Assembly (NCBI RefSeq): GCF_004216555.1
Contig: NZ_SGWQ01000005.1
Coordinates: 248,001 to 312,000 of the forward strand
Origin: Herbihabitans rhizosphaerae
Lineage (GTDB): Bacteria > Actinomycetota > Actinomycetes > Mycobacteriales > Pseudonocardiaceae
DNA: 64,000 bases
Reading direction: 5' to 3'
How positions within the stretch are numbered: position 1 is the stretch's first letter; every line of letters begins with the position of its first letter. Under the pieces are notes generated by a model. The model was not told where the DNA came from, made no database searches, and saw only the letters and a program-made list of their open reading frames with translations. Positions 1 through 7,841 of this stretch are shown here, piece after piece. The position numbers were made by a program, and so were the translations under genes.

Positions 1-1
1 C

Positions 2-577
2 AAGACCGGCCGGCTGTACGCGGCGCTGACCAACAACACCGACCGGGGCAAGCCGGACAAGGAAGGCCCGACGGAGATCAACCCGCGCAACGGCAACAAG
101 CACGGGCACGTGCTGGAGCTGGAGGAGGCGTGGGGCGACAACACGAGCACCCGCTTCGTGTGGCGGCTGCTGCTGGTGTGCGGTGACCCGGCCTCGCCGG
201 ACACCTACTTCGGCGGCTTCGACAAGTCGCAGGTCAGTCCGATCTCCTGCCCGGACAACCTGGCCTTCGACCGCGCGGGCAACCTGTGGATCTCCACCGA
301 CGGCAACGCGTTGAAGTCCAACGACGGCCTGTTCGCCGTGCCGGTGGCCGGCGAGCACCGCGGCCACGTGAAGCAGTTCCTCACCGTGCCGAAGGGCGCG
401 GAGACCTGCGGACCGGTGATCGAGGACGACTTCGTGCTGGTCTCCGTGCAGCACCCGGGTGAGCTGGACGGCGCGAGCGCGGACAAGCCGGCGTCGCACT
501 GGCCGGACGGCGGCGACTCGCAGCCGCGCCCGGCGGTGGTCGCGATCCGCAAGAAGCAGGGCCGGATCGCCGACTAA
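2..577 (+). CDS. PhoX-family phosphatase (DUF839), C-terminal part
   Basis: The reading frame is open from the left edge of the window to a TAA at 575-577, so this is the last ~191 residues of a longer protein. Visible hallmarks are an N-N-T-D-R-G segment near the start, NPRxxNKHGHVLELEE, and CPDNLAFDRAGNLWISTDGN, which belong to the secreted PhoX alkaline phosphatase / DUF839 family (Tat-exported, Ca/Fe-dependent beta-propeller enzymes that release phosphate from organic esters). The N-terminus and signal peptide lie outside the window. The gene ends just before a strong hairpin shared with the convergent marR gene. Confidence 0.85.
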   Translation, partial: KTGRLYAALTNNTDRGKPDKEGPTEINPRNGNKHGHVLELEEAWGDNTSTRFVWRLLLVCGDPASPDTYFGGFDKSQVSPISCPDNLAFDRAGNLWISTDGNALKSNDGLFAVPVAGEHRGHVKQFLTVPKGAETCGPVIEDDFVLVSVQHPGELDGASADKPASHWPDGGDSQPRPAVVAIRKKQGRIAD

Positions 578-603
578 ACGGGCGATCCTTAGCGACGCTA
601 AAA

Positions 604-656
604 GGTCGAGCCCGCTGGACCCGTTAGGCCGGCTAACGGGTCCAGCGGGCTCGACC
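604..656. terminator. Bidirectional intrinsic terminator
   Basis: Two perfectly complementary 24-nt arms (604-627 and 633-656) flank a 5-nt loop. It sits between the convergent phosphatase gene (ending 577) and the marR gene (ending 672), so it can serve both strands. There is no clear U-tract, as is common in actinomycetes. Confidence 0.85.
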
Positions 657-671
657 CGGTAGTGGCCGCCG

Positions 672-1130
672 TTACGCGGGCACGGGTGGTGACTCGACGA
701 CCTTGACCAGCGGCGCCAGCTCGGGGTTCTCGGCGGCCTCGTCGAGTGCCTCACGGAGCGCGGTGTCGTTGGTCGGGCGGGCCTTCGCGAGCAGCTCCAG
801 GCCGGTCTCGGTGACGTCGGTGTAGATCCCGCGCCGGTCGGTCGGGCACAGGTAGCGGGACAGCAGCCCGCGATCCTCCAGCCGTGTGACCAGGCGCGTC
901 GTGGCGCTCTGGCTGAGCACCACCGCGTCGGCGACCTGCCTCATCTGCAGGTGCCCGCCCGGCCCGTTGTGCTGGCGGCTGAGCACGTCCAGCAGCGAGT
1001 ACTCGCGCACGCTCAGGTCGTGGTTGGCCTGCAGCGCGCGCTCGATGTGCGCCTCGATCCTGCCGTGCAGCAGCGACAGCGCGCACCAGCCCTGGGCGAG
1101 GGCGGTCAGCTCCGGGTCCGTCGCGGTCAT
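672..1130 (-). CDS. MarR-family transcriptional regulator
   Basis: 152 aa, starting at ATG 1130 behind a GGAGG ribosome site. The winged helix-turn-helix lies at about residues 60-110, with the conserved wing D-R-R-G-I-Y-T-D-V-T-E-T-G at 98-110 (MarR proteins typically show DxR R/GxxxLTxxG here). MarR proteins repress by binding as dimers to palindromes and release on small-ligand binding. The gene is divergent from an MFS efflux gene with a 72-bp shared intergenic region full of repeats, so it most likely represses the exporter and itself. A longer open frame runs upstream on this strand but is only a shadow of the MFS gene. Confidence 0.88.
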   Translation of the reverse strand: MTATDPELTALAQGWCALSLLHGRIEAHIERALQANHDLSVREYSLLDVLSRQHNGPGGHLQMRQVADAVVLSQSATTRLVTRLEDRGLLSRYLCPTDRRGIYTDVTETGLELLAKARPTNDTALREALDEAAENPELAPLVKVVESPPVPA

Positions 1131-1150
1131 GCCTCCAGGATAGACCAGCA

Positions 1151-1198
1151 TCACAATATACGGCGCTTGCAAGTATTCAGCGTCTGCAACTATTGTGA
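1151..1198. promoter_or_regulatory. Shared operator/promoter between marR and the MFS gene
   Basis: An inverted repeat TCACAATA (1151-1158) / TATTGTGA (1191-1198) encloses two near-direct repeats with a TGCAA core (1164-1177 and 1181-1194, 11 of 14 bases equal, 17 bp apart). On the plus strand TTGCAA (1168-1173) and TATTGT (1191-1196) are separated by 17 bp, a good sigma-70-type promoter whose start would fall on or next to the ATG at 1203, implying a leaderless MFS transcript. Binding of the regulator here would cover both promoter elements. The promoter and operator assignment is inference. Confidence 0.55.
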
Positions 1199-1202
1199 AC
1201 GC

Positions 1203-2369
1203 ATGCCACTTGCACTGCTCGCCCTCGCCATCGGGGCCTTCGGGATCGGGACCACCGAGTTCGTGATCATGGGACTGTTGCCCCAGGTCGCGGCCGAATT
1301 CCAGGTGTCGATTCCGCTCGCCGGCTATCTGGTGACCGGGTACGCGCTGGGCGTCGTGCTCGGCGCGCCGGTGATGACCGCGCTGAGCACTCGGGTCTCC
1401 CGCAAGCGGATGCTGATGGGCCTGATGGTGCTGTTCATCGCCGGCAACCTGCTGTCCGCGCTGGCGCCCACGTTCGAACTCATGCTGGCCGGCCGGATCG
1501 TCGCCTCGCTCAACCACGGCGCGTTCTTCGGCATCGGCGCGGTGGTCGCCGCCGAGCTGGTCGCTCCGGACAAGCGGGCCGGCGCGATCGCGATGATGTT
1601 CACCGGGATGACCGTGTCCAACGTGGTCGGCGTGCCGCTCGGCACGATGGTCGGCCAGACCGCCGGCTGGCGGGTCACCTTCGGCATCGTCGCGTTGATC
1701 GGGGTGGTCGGCCTGCTCGGCGTGGCCAAGCTGGTGCCGGATCTGCCCAAGCCGGAAGGTGTGCGGCTGCGGCACGAACTGGCCGCCTTCCGCAACGCGC
1801 AGGTGCTGCTCGCGATGGCGATGACCGTGCTCGGCTTCGGCGGCGTGTTCGCCGCGATCACCTACATCGCGCCGATGATGGTCGACGTAGCCGGATATCA
1901 GGAGAGTTCGGTGACCTGGCTGCTTGTGCTGTTCGGGCTGGGCATGGTCGTCGGCAATCTGATCGGCGGCCGGTACGCGGACCGTGCGCTGATGCCGATG
2001 CTGTACGTCTCGCTCAGCGGGCTCGCCGTCGTGCTCGCGCTGTTCACGGTCACCGCGCACGACAAGTTCGCCTCCGCGGTGACGATCGTGCTGATCGGCG
2101 CGCTCGGGTTCGCCACGGTGCCGCCGTTGCAGAAGCGGGTACTGGATCAGGCGCACGGCGCGCCGACGCTCGCCTCCGCGGTGAACATCGGCGCGTTCAA
2201 CCTGGGCAACGCGCTGGCCGCGTGGCTCGGCGGCCTGGTGATCTCGGGCGGCTTCGGGTACACGGCGCCGAACTGGGTCGGCGCTCTTCTTGCCGGTTCG
2301 GCGCTGCTGCTCGCCGTGCTCGCCTCGTTCCTGGAGCGGCGTACGGCTGCCGAACTGGTGCCTGCCTGA
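1203..2369 (+). CDS. MFS drug:H+ antiporter (DHA1-type)
   Basis: 388 aa integral membrane protein with about 12 predicted transmembrane segments. The N-terminal GxFGIGTTEFVIMGLLP signature (residues 11-27) and a loop 2-3 motif around 54-70 (GAPVMTALSTRVSRKRM) are typical of DHA1 exporters of the AraJ/YdhP/chloramphenicol-resistance type, which expel small hydrophobic compounds in exchange for protons. ATG 1203 was chosen because residues start directly with the first membrane helix; longer upstream frames overlap the divergent marR gene. No ribosome site is visible, consistent with a leaderless message. Regulation by the adjacent MarR protein is inferred. The substrate cannot be read from the sequence. 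Confidence 0.85.
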   Translation: MPLALLALAIGAFGIGTTEFVIMGLLPQVAAEFQVSIPLAGYLVTGYALGVVLGAPVMTALSTRVSRKRMLMGLMVLFIAGNLLSALAPTFELMLAGRIVASLNHGAFFGIGAVVAAELVAPDKRAGAIAMMFTGMTVSNVVGVPLGTMVGQTAGWRVTFGIVALIGVVGLLGVAKLVPDLPKPEGVRLRHELAAFRNAQVLLAMAMTVLGFGGVFAAITYIAPMMVDVAGYQESSVTWLLVLFGLGMVVGNLIGGRYADRALMPMLYVSLSGLAVVLALFTVTAHDKFASAVTIVLIGALGFATVPPLQKRVLDQAHGAPTLASAVNIGAFNLGNALAAWLGGLVISGGFGYTAPNWVGALLAGSALLLAVLASFLERRTAAELVPA

Positions 2370-2383
2370 GTACGGTTTGACCC

Positions 2384-3061
2384 ATGACTGATCGTCCGCT
2401 CGCGTTGATCACCGGAGCGTCCCGCGGCATCGGCGCGGCGGTGGCTCGGGCCCTGGCCGACTCGCACGATCTGCTGCTCGGCGGGCGGGACACCGACTTG
2501 TTGCAGAGGCTTGCCGACGAGCTGCCGGCGGCGCGGCCGTGGCCGGTGGAGTTGACCGATCCGGCGGCGCTTTCCGTTGCCACGTCGGGGATCGAGCGGC
2601 TCGACGTGCTGGTGCACTCGGCTGGGATGGCTCGTCTCGGTTCGCTCTCGGAGACGCCGGCGGACGTGTGGCGGTCGACGTTCGAGGTGAACGTGGTGGC
2701 GGTCGCTGAGCTGACTCGGCTGCTGTTGCCGGCTCTTCGGGCCGCCGGCGGTCACGTGGTGCTGGTGAATTCCGGGGCGGGGATCAATGCGAATCCGGGG
2801 TGGGGTGCGTATGCGGCGAGCAAGTTCGCTCTTCGGGCTTATGGGGATGTGCTGCGCGGGGAGGAGTCGGGGATCAGGGTGACTTCTGTCCACCCTGGCC
2901 GGACTGCCACGGATATGCAGCGTGGCGTGCGGGAGCACGAGGGTGGGGCGTTCGAGCCGGAGAAGTATTTGCGTCCGGAGTCGGTGGCGGCCGCTGTGCA
3001 CTCTGCCGTTTCGGCGTCGGACGACGCGCACATTACTGAGGTGATCGTGCGTCCGGTGTGA
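2384..3061 (+). CDS. Short-chain dehydrogenase/reductase
   Basis: 225 aa classical SDR. The nucleotide-binding TGASRGIG motif is at residues 10-17, the structural HSAG at 78-81, and the catalytic Ser130-Tyr143-x3-Lys147 set is complete (YAASK). It begins 14 bp after the MFS stop and may be cotranscribed with it. SDRs oxidise or reduce alcohols/ketones with NAD(P)(H); the substrate is unknown. Confidence 0.85.
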   Translation: MTDRPLALITGASRGIGAAVARALADSHDLLLGGRDTDLLQRLADELPAARPWPVELTDPAALSVATSGIERLDVLVHSAGMARLGSLSETPADVWRSTFEVNVVAVAELTRLLLPALRAAGGHVVLVNSGAGINANPGWGAYAASKFALRAYGDVLRGEESGIRVTSVHPGRTATDMQRGVREHEGGAFEPEKYLRPESVAAAVHSAVSASDDAHITEVIVRPV

Positions 3062-3113
3062 TCTTTCCAGCTTGCCACCGGAATGGGGGACGCCATTTTT
3101 GTGGACGGTTCGG

Positions 3114-3119
3114 TAGAAT
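3114..3119 (+). promoter_or_regulatory. Candidate -10 element (TAGAAT) for a leaderless HNH transcript
   Basis: TAGAAT lies with its last base 7 nt before the GTG at 3126, the spacing expected when transcription starts at the initiation codon. No convincing -35 element is seen. Confidence 0.35.
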
Positions 3120-3125
3120 AGTGGT

Positions 3126-4357
3126 GTGTTCGTAATAGGCGAAGAAAAGTCCTGGGACGAGGTTCTTGCAACCGCGCCTCGGGTATTTGGCGAGCCTGAG
3201 TTTGACTTCTCTGACGGGCCGTTTACGCCGGATGAGGCGAGCACGGTAGCGGAGTTGGAAATCGTTCAGCGGGATAAGGCTGCGTTGTGTGCTGATGAGG
3301 TTCGGCTGCTCGCTCAGTACAACCAGTTGCGCGCTGGGGCGGAGAATGTGTCCGAGGAGATCGGGCAGGCTTTGAGGTGGTCGCCGGGGCACGCCTCCCA
3401 TCAGGTGGTGATGGCTGAGGCGTTGGTGACCCGACTGCCGCAGACCTTGGCAGCGCTCGCGCAAGGCGAGATCGATTGGGCGAAGGCTCGCGCGATGTAT
3501 GAGGTCACGCGGCCGTTGTCGGATGAGCACGCCGCGCAGGTGGAAGCTGGCGTGTTGGTTGATGCGCCGGACTTCTACAAGAACTTTCGGGACAAGGCGA
3601 CCCGGTGGGTGAAGAAGGTCGACCCGACGGCGCCGAGCAACGCCGGTTGGTGCGCCGCAAGGATCGGTGTGTCACCTTCAAGCTGGAGGATGACGGGGAG
3701 GCCTTCCTCGGTATTCGGGGACTGGTGGAGCAGTTGTATCCGGCGTATGTGCGGATTGACCAGCACGCGCGGCGGTTGAAGCAGCAGGGCGACGCGCGCA
3801 GTCTCGATAATTTGCGGTTCGATGTCGCCGTCGAGCACTTCTGCGGGGAGAATCAGTCGCATATCAAGACGATTGTGTGGGTGACTGTGCCGCACACCAC
3901 GCTGTTGGGTGTGGACGACAAGCCGGGTGAACTATTCGGCGTCGACATACTCCCCGCGCAAGTCGTGCGGGAACTCGCGGCCGACAGGAAATCGACGTGG
4001 CGGCGAATTCTCTATGATCCGCCGAGCGGGATGATCACTGATGTGGGGCGGAAGCGTTATCCGCCGGCGGCGATGGCCGAGAATGTGCGATTGCGGTTCC
4101 GCAGATGCACCCATCCTGGCTGTGACAGGCCGGCCACGCGGTGCCAGATCGATCACACCCTCCGGCACGCCGATCACGGCCGTACTTGTCTGTGCAATCT
4201 GAATCCGCGCTGCGAGCGGCACAACCTGTGCAAGGAGAAACCCGGCTGGCACGTCGAGCAACCCGAACCCGACGTGGTGATCACCCGCAGCCCACTCGGG
4301 CACGAGACAACCGTGCGCGCGCAGCCGATCGCCGACCCGGACCCGCCGCCTTACTGA
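3126..4357 (+). pseudogene. DUF222/HNH endonuclease (13E12-repeat-like), frameshifted
   Basis: Two overlapping frames together make one ~410-aa protein. The first (from GTG 3126) gives a DUF222 domain up to ...KKVDPTAP; the second resumes with EQRRLVRRKDRCVTFKL and runs to 4357. The break is at about 3634: one extra G (ccg-g-agcaa) would restore one frame, so a single base is missing. The C-terminus carries an HNH nuclease motif: CTHPGC, then CQIDH, then LNPRCERHNLCK. These multicopy mycobacterial/actinomycete genes are often linked to mobile DNA. G+C is visibly lower than in neighbours. It may be a true pseudogene or a sequencing error; see findings. Confidence 0.75.
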
Positions 4358-4533
4358 CGGAGGGCGCGAAGGGATGCCACGAGATCGGCAACCGACAGGA
4401 TCGGACCGTTGGGGTTCTTGCTGTCGCGCATGAGTGGTCCGGTCGGGCCGTAGGCGACTTCGATGCAGTCGCCGCCGTTGCCGTTGCCGCCGACGCCACC
4501 GCTGTGGCTGGATTTGCGCCAGTTCAGTGTCAC
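4351..4533 (-). CDS. DUF397 protein (copy 2)
   Basis: 60 aa, with the DUF397 core: W-R-K-S-S-H-S-G near the N-terminus, then GGDCIEVA and RDSKNP-x-GPIL. In actinomycetes these small acidic proteins are coded next to XRE/DUF5753 regulators and are thought to act as their antagonists or partners (for example in the BldB/WhiJ-type systems of Streptomyces). It lies one base downstream of a second DUF397 gene and its stop overlaps the end of the convergent HNH gene by 7 bp. Confidence 0.85.
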   Translation of the reverse strand: MTLNWRKSSHSGGVGGNGNGGDCIEVAYGPTGPLMRDSKNPNGPILSVADLVASLRALRQ

Positions 4534-4534
4534 G

Positions 4535-4738
4535 TCAACCGCGCTTGATCGTGTGCAGGAGCGCGTCGAAGGCGGTGGGGGCGGCGTGCAGCATGCGGCC
4601 GGTGTCGCCGGTCTTGCTGTCGCGCACGAGTGGTCCGGTCGGGCCGTAGGCGACTTCGACGCAGTCGCCGCCGTTGCCGCTGCCGCCTCCGCCGCCGCTG
4701 TGGCTTGACTTGCGCCAGTTCAGTGTCACTGTCGTCAC
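4535..4738 (-). CDS. DUF397 protein (copy 1)
   Basis: 67 aa. Same family as the next gene downstream: LNWRKSSHSG, GGDCVEVAYGPTGPLVRDSK. The two copies share long stretches of DNA, so they are a recent tandem duplication, diverging at the C-termini (TGRMLHAAPTAFDALLHTIKRG versus a GPILSVADLVASLRALR end). It follows the XRE regulator by 12 bp and is almost certainly in the same operon. Confidence 0.85.
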   Translation of the reverse strand: MTTVTLNWRKSSHSGGGGGSGNGGDCVEVAYGPTGPLVRDSKTGDTGRMLHAAPTAFDALLHTIKRG

Positions 4739-4750
4739 CCTTCAGGTGTG

Positions 4751-5626
4751 CTACGAATCAGGATCGGGTGCGAAGCCGCGTGCTACGTCCAGGATGAGCG
4801 CTTTCGACGCCGGGAGGCTGAGCGCGGCGACACGTTTCCGCTCCCAGCTCAGTCTATAGGGCTCGGTAGTGGTCGAACGATCCCGATAGATGCCGTCTCC
4901 GGCACTTTCGACCTGCACACGGTCGGTTGACGGGTCGTTGTCGAGGCGCATGAGCAGGAACGAGATGCCCATGTGCGGATAGGCGCCGTCGGCGGCCGGT
5001 TGGATCTGGATCTCGACGTTGGGAAGATCGCAGACCTCGGCGAGGTGCAGCAACTGTTCGTGCATGACCTCGTTGCCGCCGACCGGGAGCCGGAGCGCCG
5101 TCTCGTGAATGATCGCGCGCACCTTGGGCGGCTTCGGTTGGGTGAGCACGGCCTGTCGGTCCATGCGGACGCTTTTCAGCCGGTCGACTTCCTTCTGCGG
5201 CAAGCCTTCGCCGTTGCCGTCGAACAAGGCCTGGATGTAGCGCTCGGTCTGGAAGTGTGCGGGTATCACGTCGATGTTGACCACGAGCAGATCACTCGCC
5301 TCGGACTCCAGTTCGAGCAGGGCGCGGGTCTTGACGCTGAAGAACGCTGGGAACACGCCGCGCCGGCCACGTGTCTGCCGGGCCAGCTCCATCAGGGCGG
5401 CGCGCTCGTGATCATTCAAGCCATACTTGTCCGCGAGCACGCCGAGGTTGGCCCGGTCGATCGGCGCCTCGCCCTTCTCGATCCGGCCCATGGTCACCGC
5501 GCTGGTGTCGATGAACCCGGCGACGTCGTCCAGGCGCTCGAAGCCGGCGCGCTTGCGGAAGCTCCGCAACGCGGCGCCGACCTCGCGGCGATTGCTGCTG
5601 ACGGTCTTCCTCGGCTTGCCGCCCAT
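4751..5626 (-). CDS. XRE-family regulator with DUF5753 (Scr1-like) domain
   Basis: 291 aa. A helix-turn-helix of the XRE type occupies about residues 12-70 (LRSFRKRAGF...VAGFIDTSAVTMGRIEKGEA). The remainder matches DUF5753: VVNIDVIPAHFQTERYIQALF, IHETALRLPVGG, and a C-terminal SFLLMRL segment. ATG 5626 has an upstream GGAG. Together with two downstream DUF397 genes it forms the typical actinomycete regulator/antagonist cassette, many copies of which influence development and secondary metabolism. Divergent from a small gene of unknown function. Confidence 0.88.
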   Translation of the reverse strand: MGGKPRKTVSSNRREVGAALRSFRKRAGFERLDDVAGFIDTSAVTMGRIEKGEAPIDRANLGVLADKYGLNDHERAALMELARQTRGRRGVFPAFFSVKTRALLELESEASDLLVVNIDVIPAHFQTERYIQALFDGNGEGLPQKEVDRLKSVRMDRQAVLTQPKPPKVRAIIHETALRLPVGGNEVMHEQLLHLAEVCDLPNVEIQIQPAADGAYPHMGISFLLMRLDNDPSTDRVQVESAGDGIYRDRSTTTEPYRLSWERKRVAALSLPASKALILDVARGFAPDPDS

Positions 5627-5743
5627 CCACCACTCCTTCTCTGCGCGTCAGGATGAACCTATGACATACCGTGTCCGAACAGCCACGATGTTCACCCAAT
5701 CGGACCGGTGTATTACTGAAGCTTCAAGATTAAGCTCGTCTGC

Positions 5744-6022
5744 ATGAAACATGCCTACGTGTTGTCCGAGCAACATGGCACCGGCTTCTGCGCCTGGTTC
5801 AGGCACCACCGCGTCGTGCCGCTGGAAGGGCCGTCCGATGCCCTCGTCGGCGGGCTGCGCCGGTGGGCGCGCAAGATCATCGAGACCGAGCAGTTCAACG
5901 ACGGACGATACTGCGCGTCGCTGGTCGAACTCGACGCGGACGGCGAGTTCGACATCTACTTCGCCATCGAGATAGAAGACATCTTCTGGTTCTACGAGCA
6001 GGAGTACGTTCCGGCGTCGTGA
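5744..6022 (+). CDS. Hypothetical protein (92 aa)
   Basis: Not recognised. A soluble 92-residue protein rich in aromatic and acidic residues, with a Y-F-A-I-E-I-E-D-I-F-W-F-Y-E-Q-E-Y run near the C-terminus. It is divergent from the XRE regulator with 117 bp between starts, so it is a plausible regulatory target. Its TGA abuts the stop codon of the convergent amidohydrolase. Confidence 0.6.
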   Translation: MKHAYVLSEQHGTGFCAWFRHHRVVPLEGPSDALVGGLRRWARKIIETEQFNDGRYCASLVELDADGEFDIYFAIEIEDIFWFYEQEYVPAS

Positions 6023-7327
6023 TCACGCCAGGCGGCGGGTGACCGCGCGCGCCTCGGCGCGCACCTTGGCGATGTCCACTGTGGACGGTTCGCCGTCCGA
6101 AAGTACCTGCTCGCCGGCCACCCACACGTCGCGCACGGTGCGCGAGCCGGCCGACCACACCAGGTTCGCGAGCAGTTGATCGTCGGGCACGTCCACACCG
6201 GCCGGGAAGGCCAGGTCGTCCACGTCGACGTGCACGACATCTGCCCAGCGGCCCGGTTCGAGCGCGCCGATGTCCTCCCGGGAGGCCGCCTCCGCCCCAC
6301 CGCGCGTCGCCAGCAGCAGCGCACCGGACGCGGTGAGCGCCGTCGAGTCCTGTGTGGACAGACGAGCGAGCATCGCGGCGAGCCGGGCGTCCGCCAGCAG
6401 ATCGAGCGCGTCGTTGCTGGCCGGGCCGTCGGTGCCCAGTCCGATGTGGACACCCGATCGTCGCAGGTCGGCGAGGCGCGCGATCCCGGAGGCGAGCTTG
6501 GCGTTGGACGCCGGGCAGTGCGCCACCCCGACGCCGTGACGCGCGAACACCGCGATGTCCTCGTCGGACATCTGCACCGCGTGCGCCGCCAGGACTCGGC
6601 CGCCGAGGACTCCGAGCCGCTCCAGCATCAGCGGCACCGAGCCGTACTCGGCGCGCTGGGCGGTGTCCTCCCCGAGTGATTCGGCGACGTGAGTGTGCAC
6701 CAGCGCACCCCGCTCGCGGGCCGCCTCCGCCACCCGGGTGAGCGCCTCGGGTGGCAGTGTGTACGCCGAGTGCGGGCCGTACGCCAGCTCGATCCGCTCG
6801 CCTGGGCCGGAGCGCAGCCCGTCCGCGTCGATCCACGAGTTGATCTCGGCGAGCATGCGCCGCCAGTCCCATCCGGGGGCGTCGATCAGCGCCGAGGCGA
6901 GCACCGCGCGGGTACCGACCTCCAGCACCGCCTCGGCGAGCCGCTCCGGGTGGAAGTACATCTCCACGCTCGTGGTCACCCCGGCGCGCAGCATCTCCAC
7001 CGCGCCCAGCCGCATCCCGGCCGCGATGTCCACATCGGACAGTCGCGCCTCGGCCGGCCAGATCGCCTCGTGCAGCCAGCGCATCAGCGGCAGATCGCCG
7101 CCGAGCCCGCGCAGCACGGTCATCGGCGAGTGCGCGTGCGCGTTCACCAAGCCGGGCAACAGAATCCCGGTGCACTCGCGCACCGGCGCGTCGAACGGCG
7201 GCGCGTCCGCGAACGGTCCACAGTGGACGATCCGGCCGGCGTCGTCGACATCGATCACACCGTCGCGGATCACCGTGCAGGCGGGATCGCAGGGAAGCAC
7301 GGCCGGCGCGCGTAACCTCAGTGCCAT
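6023..7327 (-). CDS. Amidohydrolase, TRZ/ATZ/guanine deaminase-like family
   Basis: 434 aa. Metal-site residues of the amidohydrolase superfamily are in place: HAH at 64-66 (LVNAHAHSPMTVLRGL), GPHS around 186, HVAES at 213-217, AAH 248-250, and LGTDGPASND with Asp300. The spacing and the PHSAYT/HCPASNAKL segments resemble 5'-methylthioadenosine/S-adenosylhomocysteine deaminases and TRZ/ATZ chlorohydrolases, which hydrolytically deaminate purine or triazine rings. Substrate is inference. ATG 7327 overlaps head-to-head with the ATG at 7326 of the plus-strand gene. Two perfect GTCCACWGTGGAC palindromes lie inside this gene. Confidence 0.8.
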   Translation of the reverse strand: MALRLRAPAVLPCDPACTVIRDGVIDVDDAGRIVHCGPFADAPPFDAPVRECTGILLPGLVNAHAHSPMTVLRGLGGDLPLMRWLHEAIWPAEARLSDVDIAAGMRLGAVEMLRAGVTTSVEMYFHPERLAEAVLEVGTRAVLASALIDAPGWDWRRMLAEINSWIDADGLRSGPGERIELAYGPHSAYTLPPEALTRVAEAARERGALVHTHVAESLGEDTAQRAEYGSVPLMLERLGVLGGRVLAAHAVQMSDEDIAVFARHGVGVAHCPASNAKLASGIARLADLRRSGVHIGLGTDGPASNDALDLLADARLAAMLARLSTQDSTALTASGALLLATRGGAEAASREDIGALEPGRWADVVHVDVDDLAFPAGVDVPDDQLLANLVWSAGSRTVRDVWVAGEQVLSDGEPSTVDIAKVRAEARAVTRRLA

Positions 7328-7841
7328 GCCGAGGATCCTCCCAGAGCGCGTGCGCGACGTGCGCCTCACCATGCGGCGATCTGTCCGCGCGGACCAGTCC
7401 CGCGCCTTCGACACGGTGGTCGCCGAGGACGTGCTGCCGAAGGTGCTGCATCGGTTCCTGCTGATTCCCTCGGTGATCGGTACGGAAGGCAACACCGGCC
7501 CGTGGGACGTTCCCGGATCACGTCGCAGGGTGCTGTTCTCCGATGGCACGAGCGCCCGTGAAGAGGTGCGCGAATGGGTGGAGAACACCCGGTTCGCCTA
7601 CCGCGTCGACCAGTTCGACGCCGTGCTCGGTCGGCTGGTCACGCACGCGACCGGCGAGTGGGACTTCACCGGCGCGCCCGGCGGCAGCGCGTTCAACTGG
7701 ACGTACACCTTCCACGCCCGGCACTGGCTGCTGAGCCCGCTGGTGCACCTGTTCACGCACACGCTCTGGCGCGGCTACATGTCCCGATGCGCGGACCGGT
7801 GCGCGCGGCTAGCCGAGGCCGGACCGGAAGGCGGGGCGTGA
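7326..7841 (+). CDS. SRPBCC (polyketide cyclase/START-like) protein
   Basis: Up to 171 aa. Fold hints: an N-terminal strand around RRSVRADQSRAFDTVV, then alternating strands (EEVREWVENTRFAYRVDQF, GEWDFTGAPGGSAFNWTYTF) and a C-terminal helix LFTHTLWRGYMSRCADRCARL, which is the usual layout of Bet v1-like ligand-binding proteins. The ATG at 7326 would overlap the divergent amidohydrolase start codon; ATG 7371 is an alternative that removes 15 residues. Overlaps the convergent NOS-like gene by 33 bp at the 3' end. No specific ligand can be assigned. Confidence 0.6.
   Translation: MPRILPERVRDVRLTMRRSVRADQSRAFDTVVAEDVLPKVLHRFLLIPSVIGTEGNTGPWDVPGSRRRVLFSDGTSAREEVREWVENTRFAYRVDQFDAVLGRLVTHATGEWDFTGAPGGSAFNWTYTFHARHWLLSPLVHLFTHTLWRGYMSRCADRCARLAEAGPEGGA

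Noticed and set aside
672-2156. Very long minus-strand frame covering marR and the MFS gene
   Set aside because: Only its last third (MarR) is protein-like; the upstream part is a His/Arg/Gly-rich antisense shadow of the MFS gene, a common artefact at this G+C.
3600-3660. Programmed frameshift in the HNH gene
   Set aside because: No slippery heptamer or downstream pseudoknot is visible, and two other genes show the same kind of one-base loss.
6270-7315. Plus-strand frames opposite the amidohydrolase
   Set aside because: Composition is Arg/His/Ser-rich and motif-free, while the minus strand gives a complete amidohydrolase.
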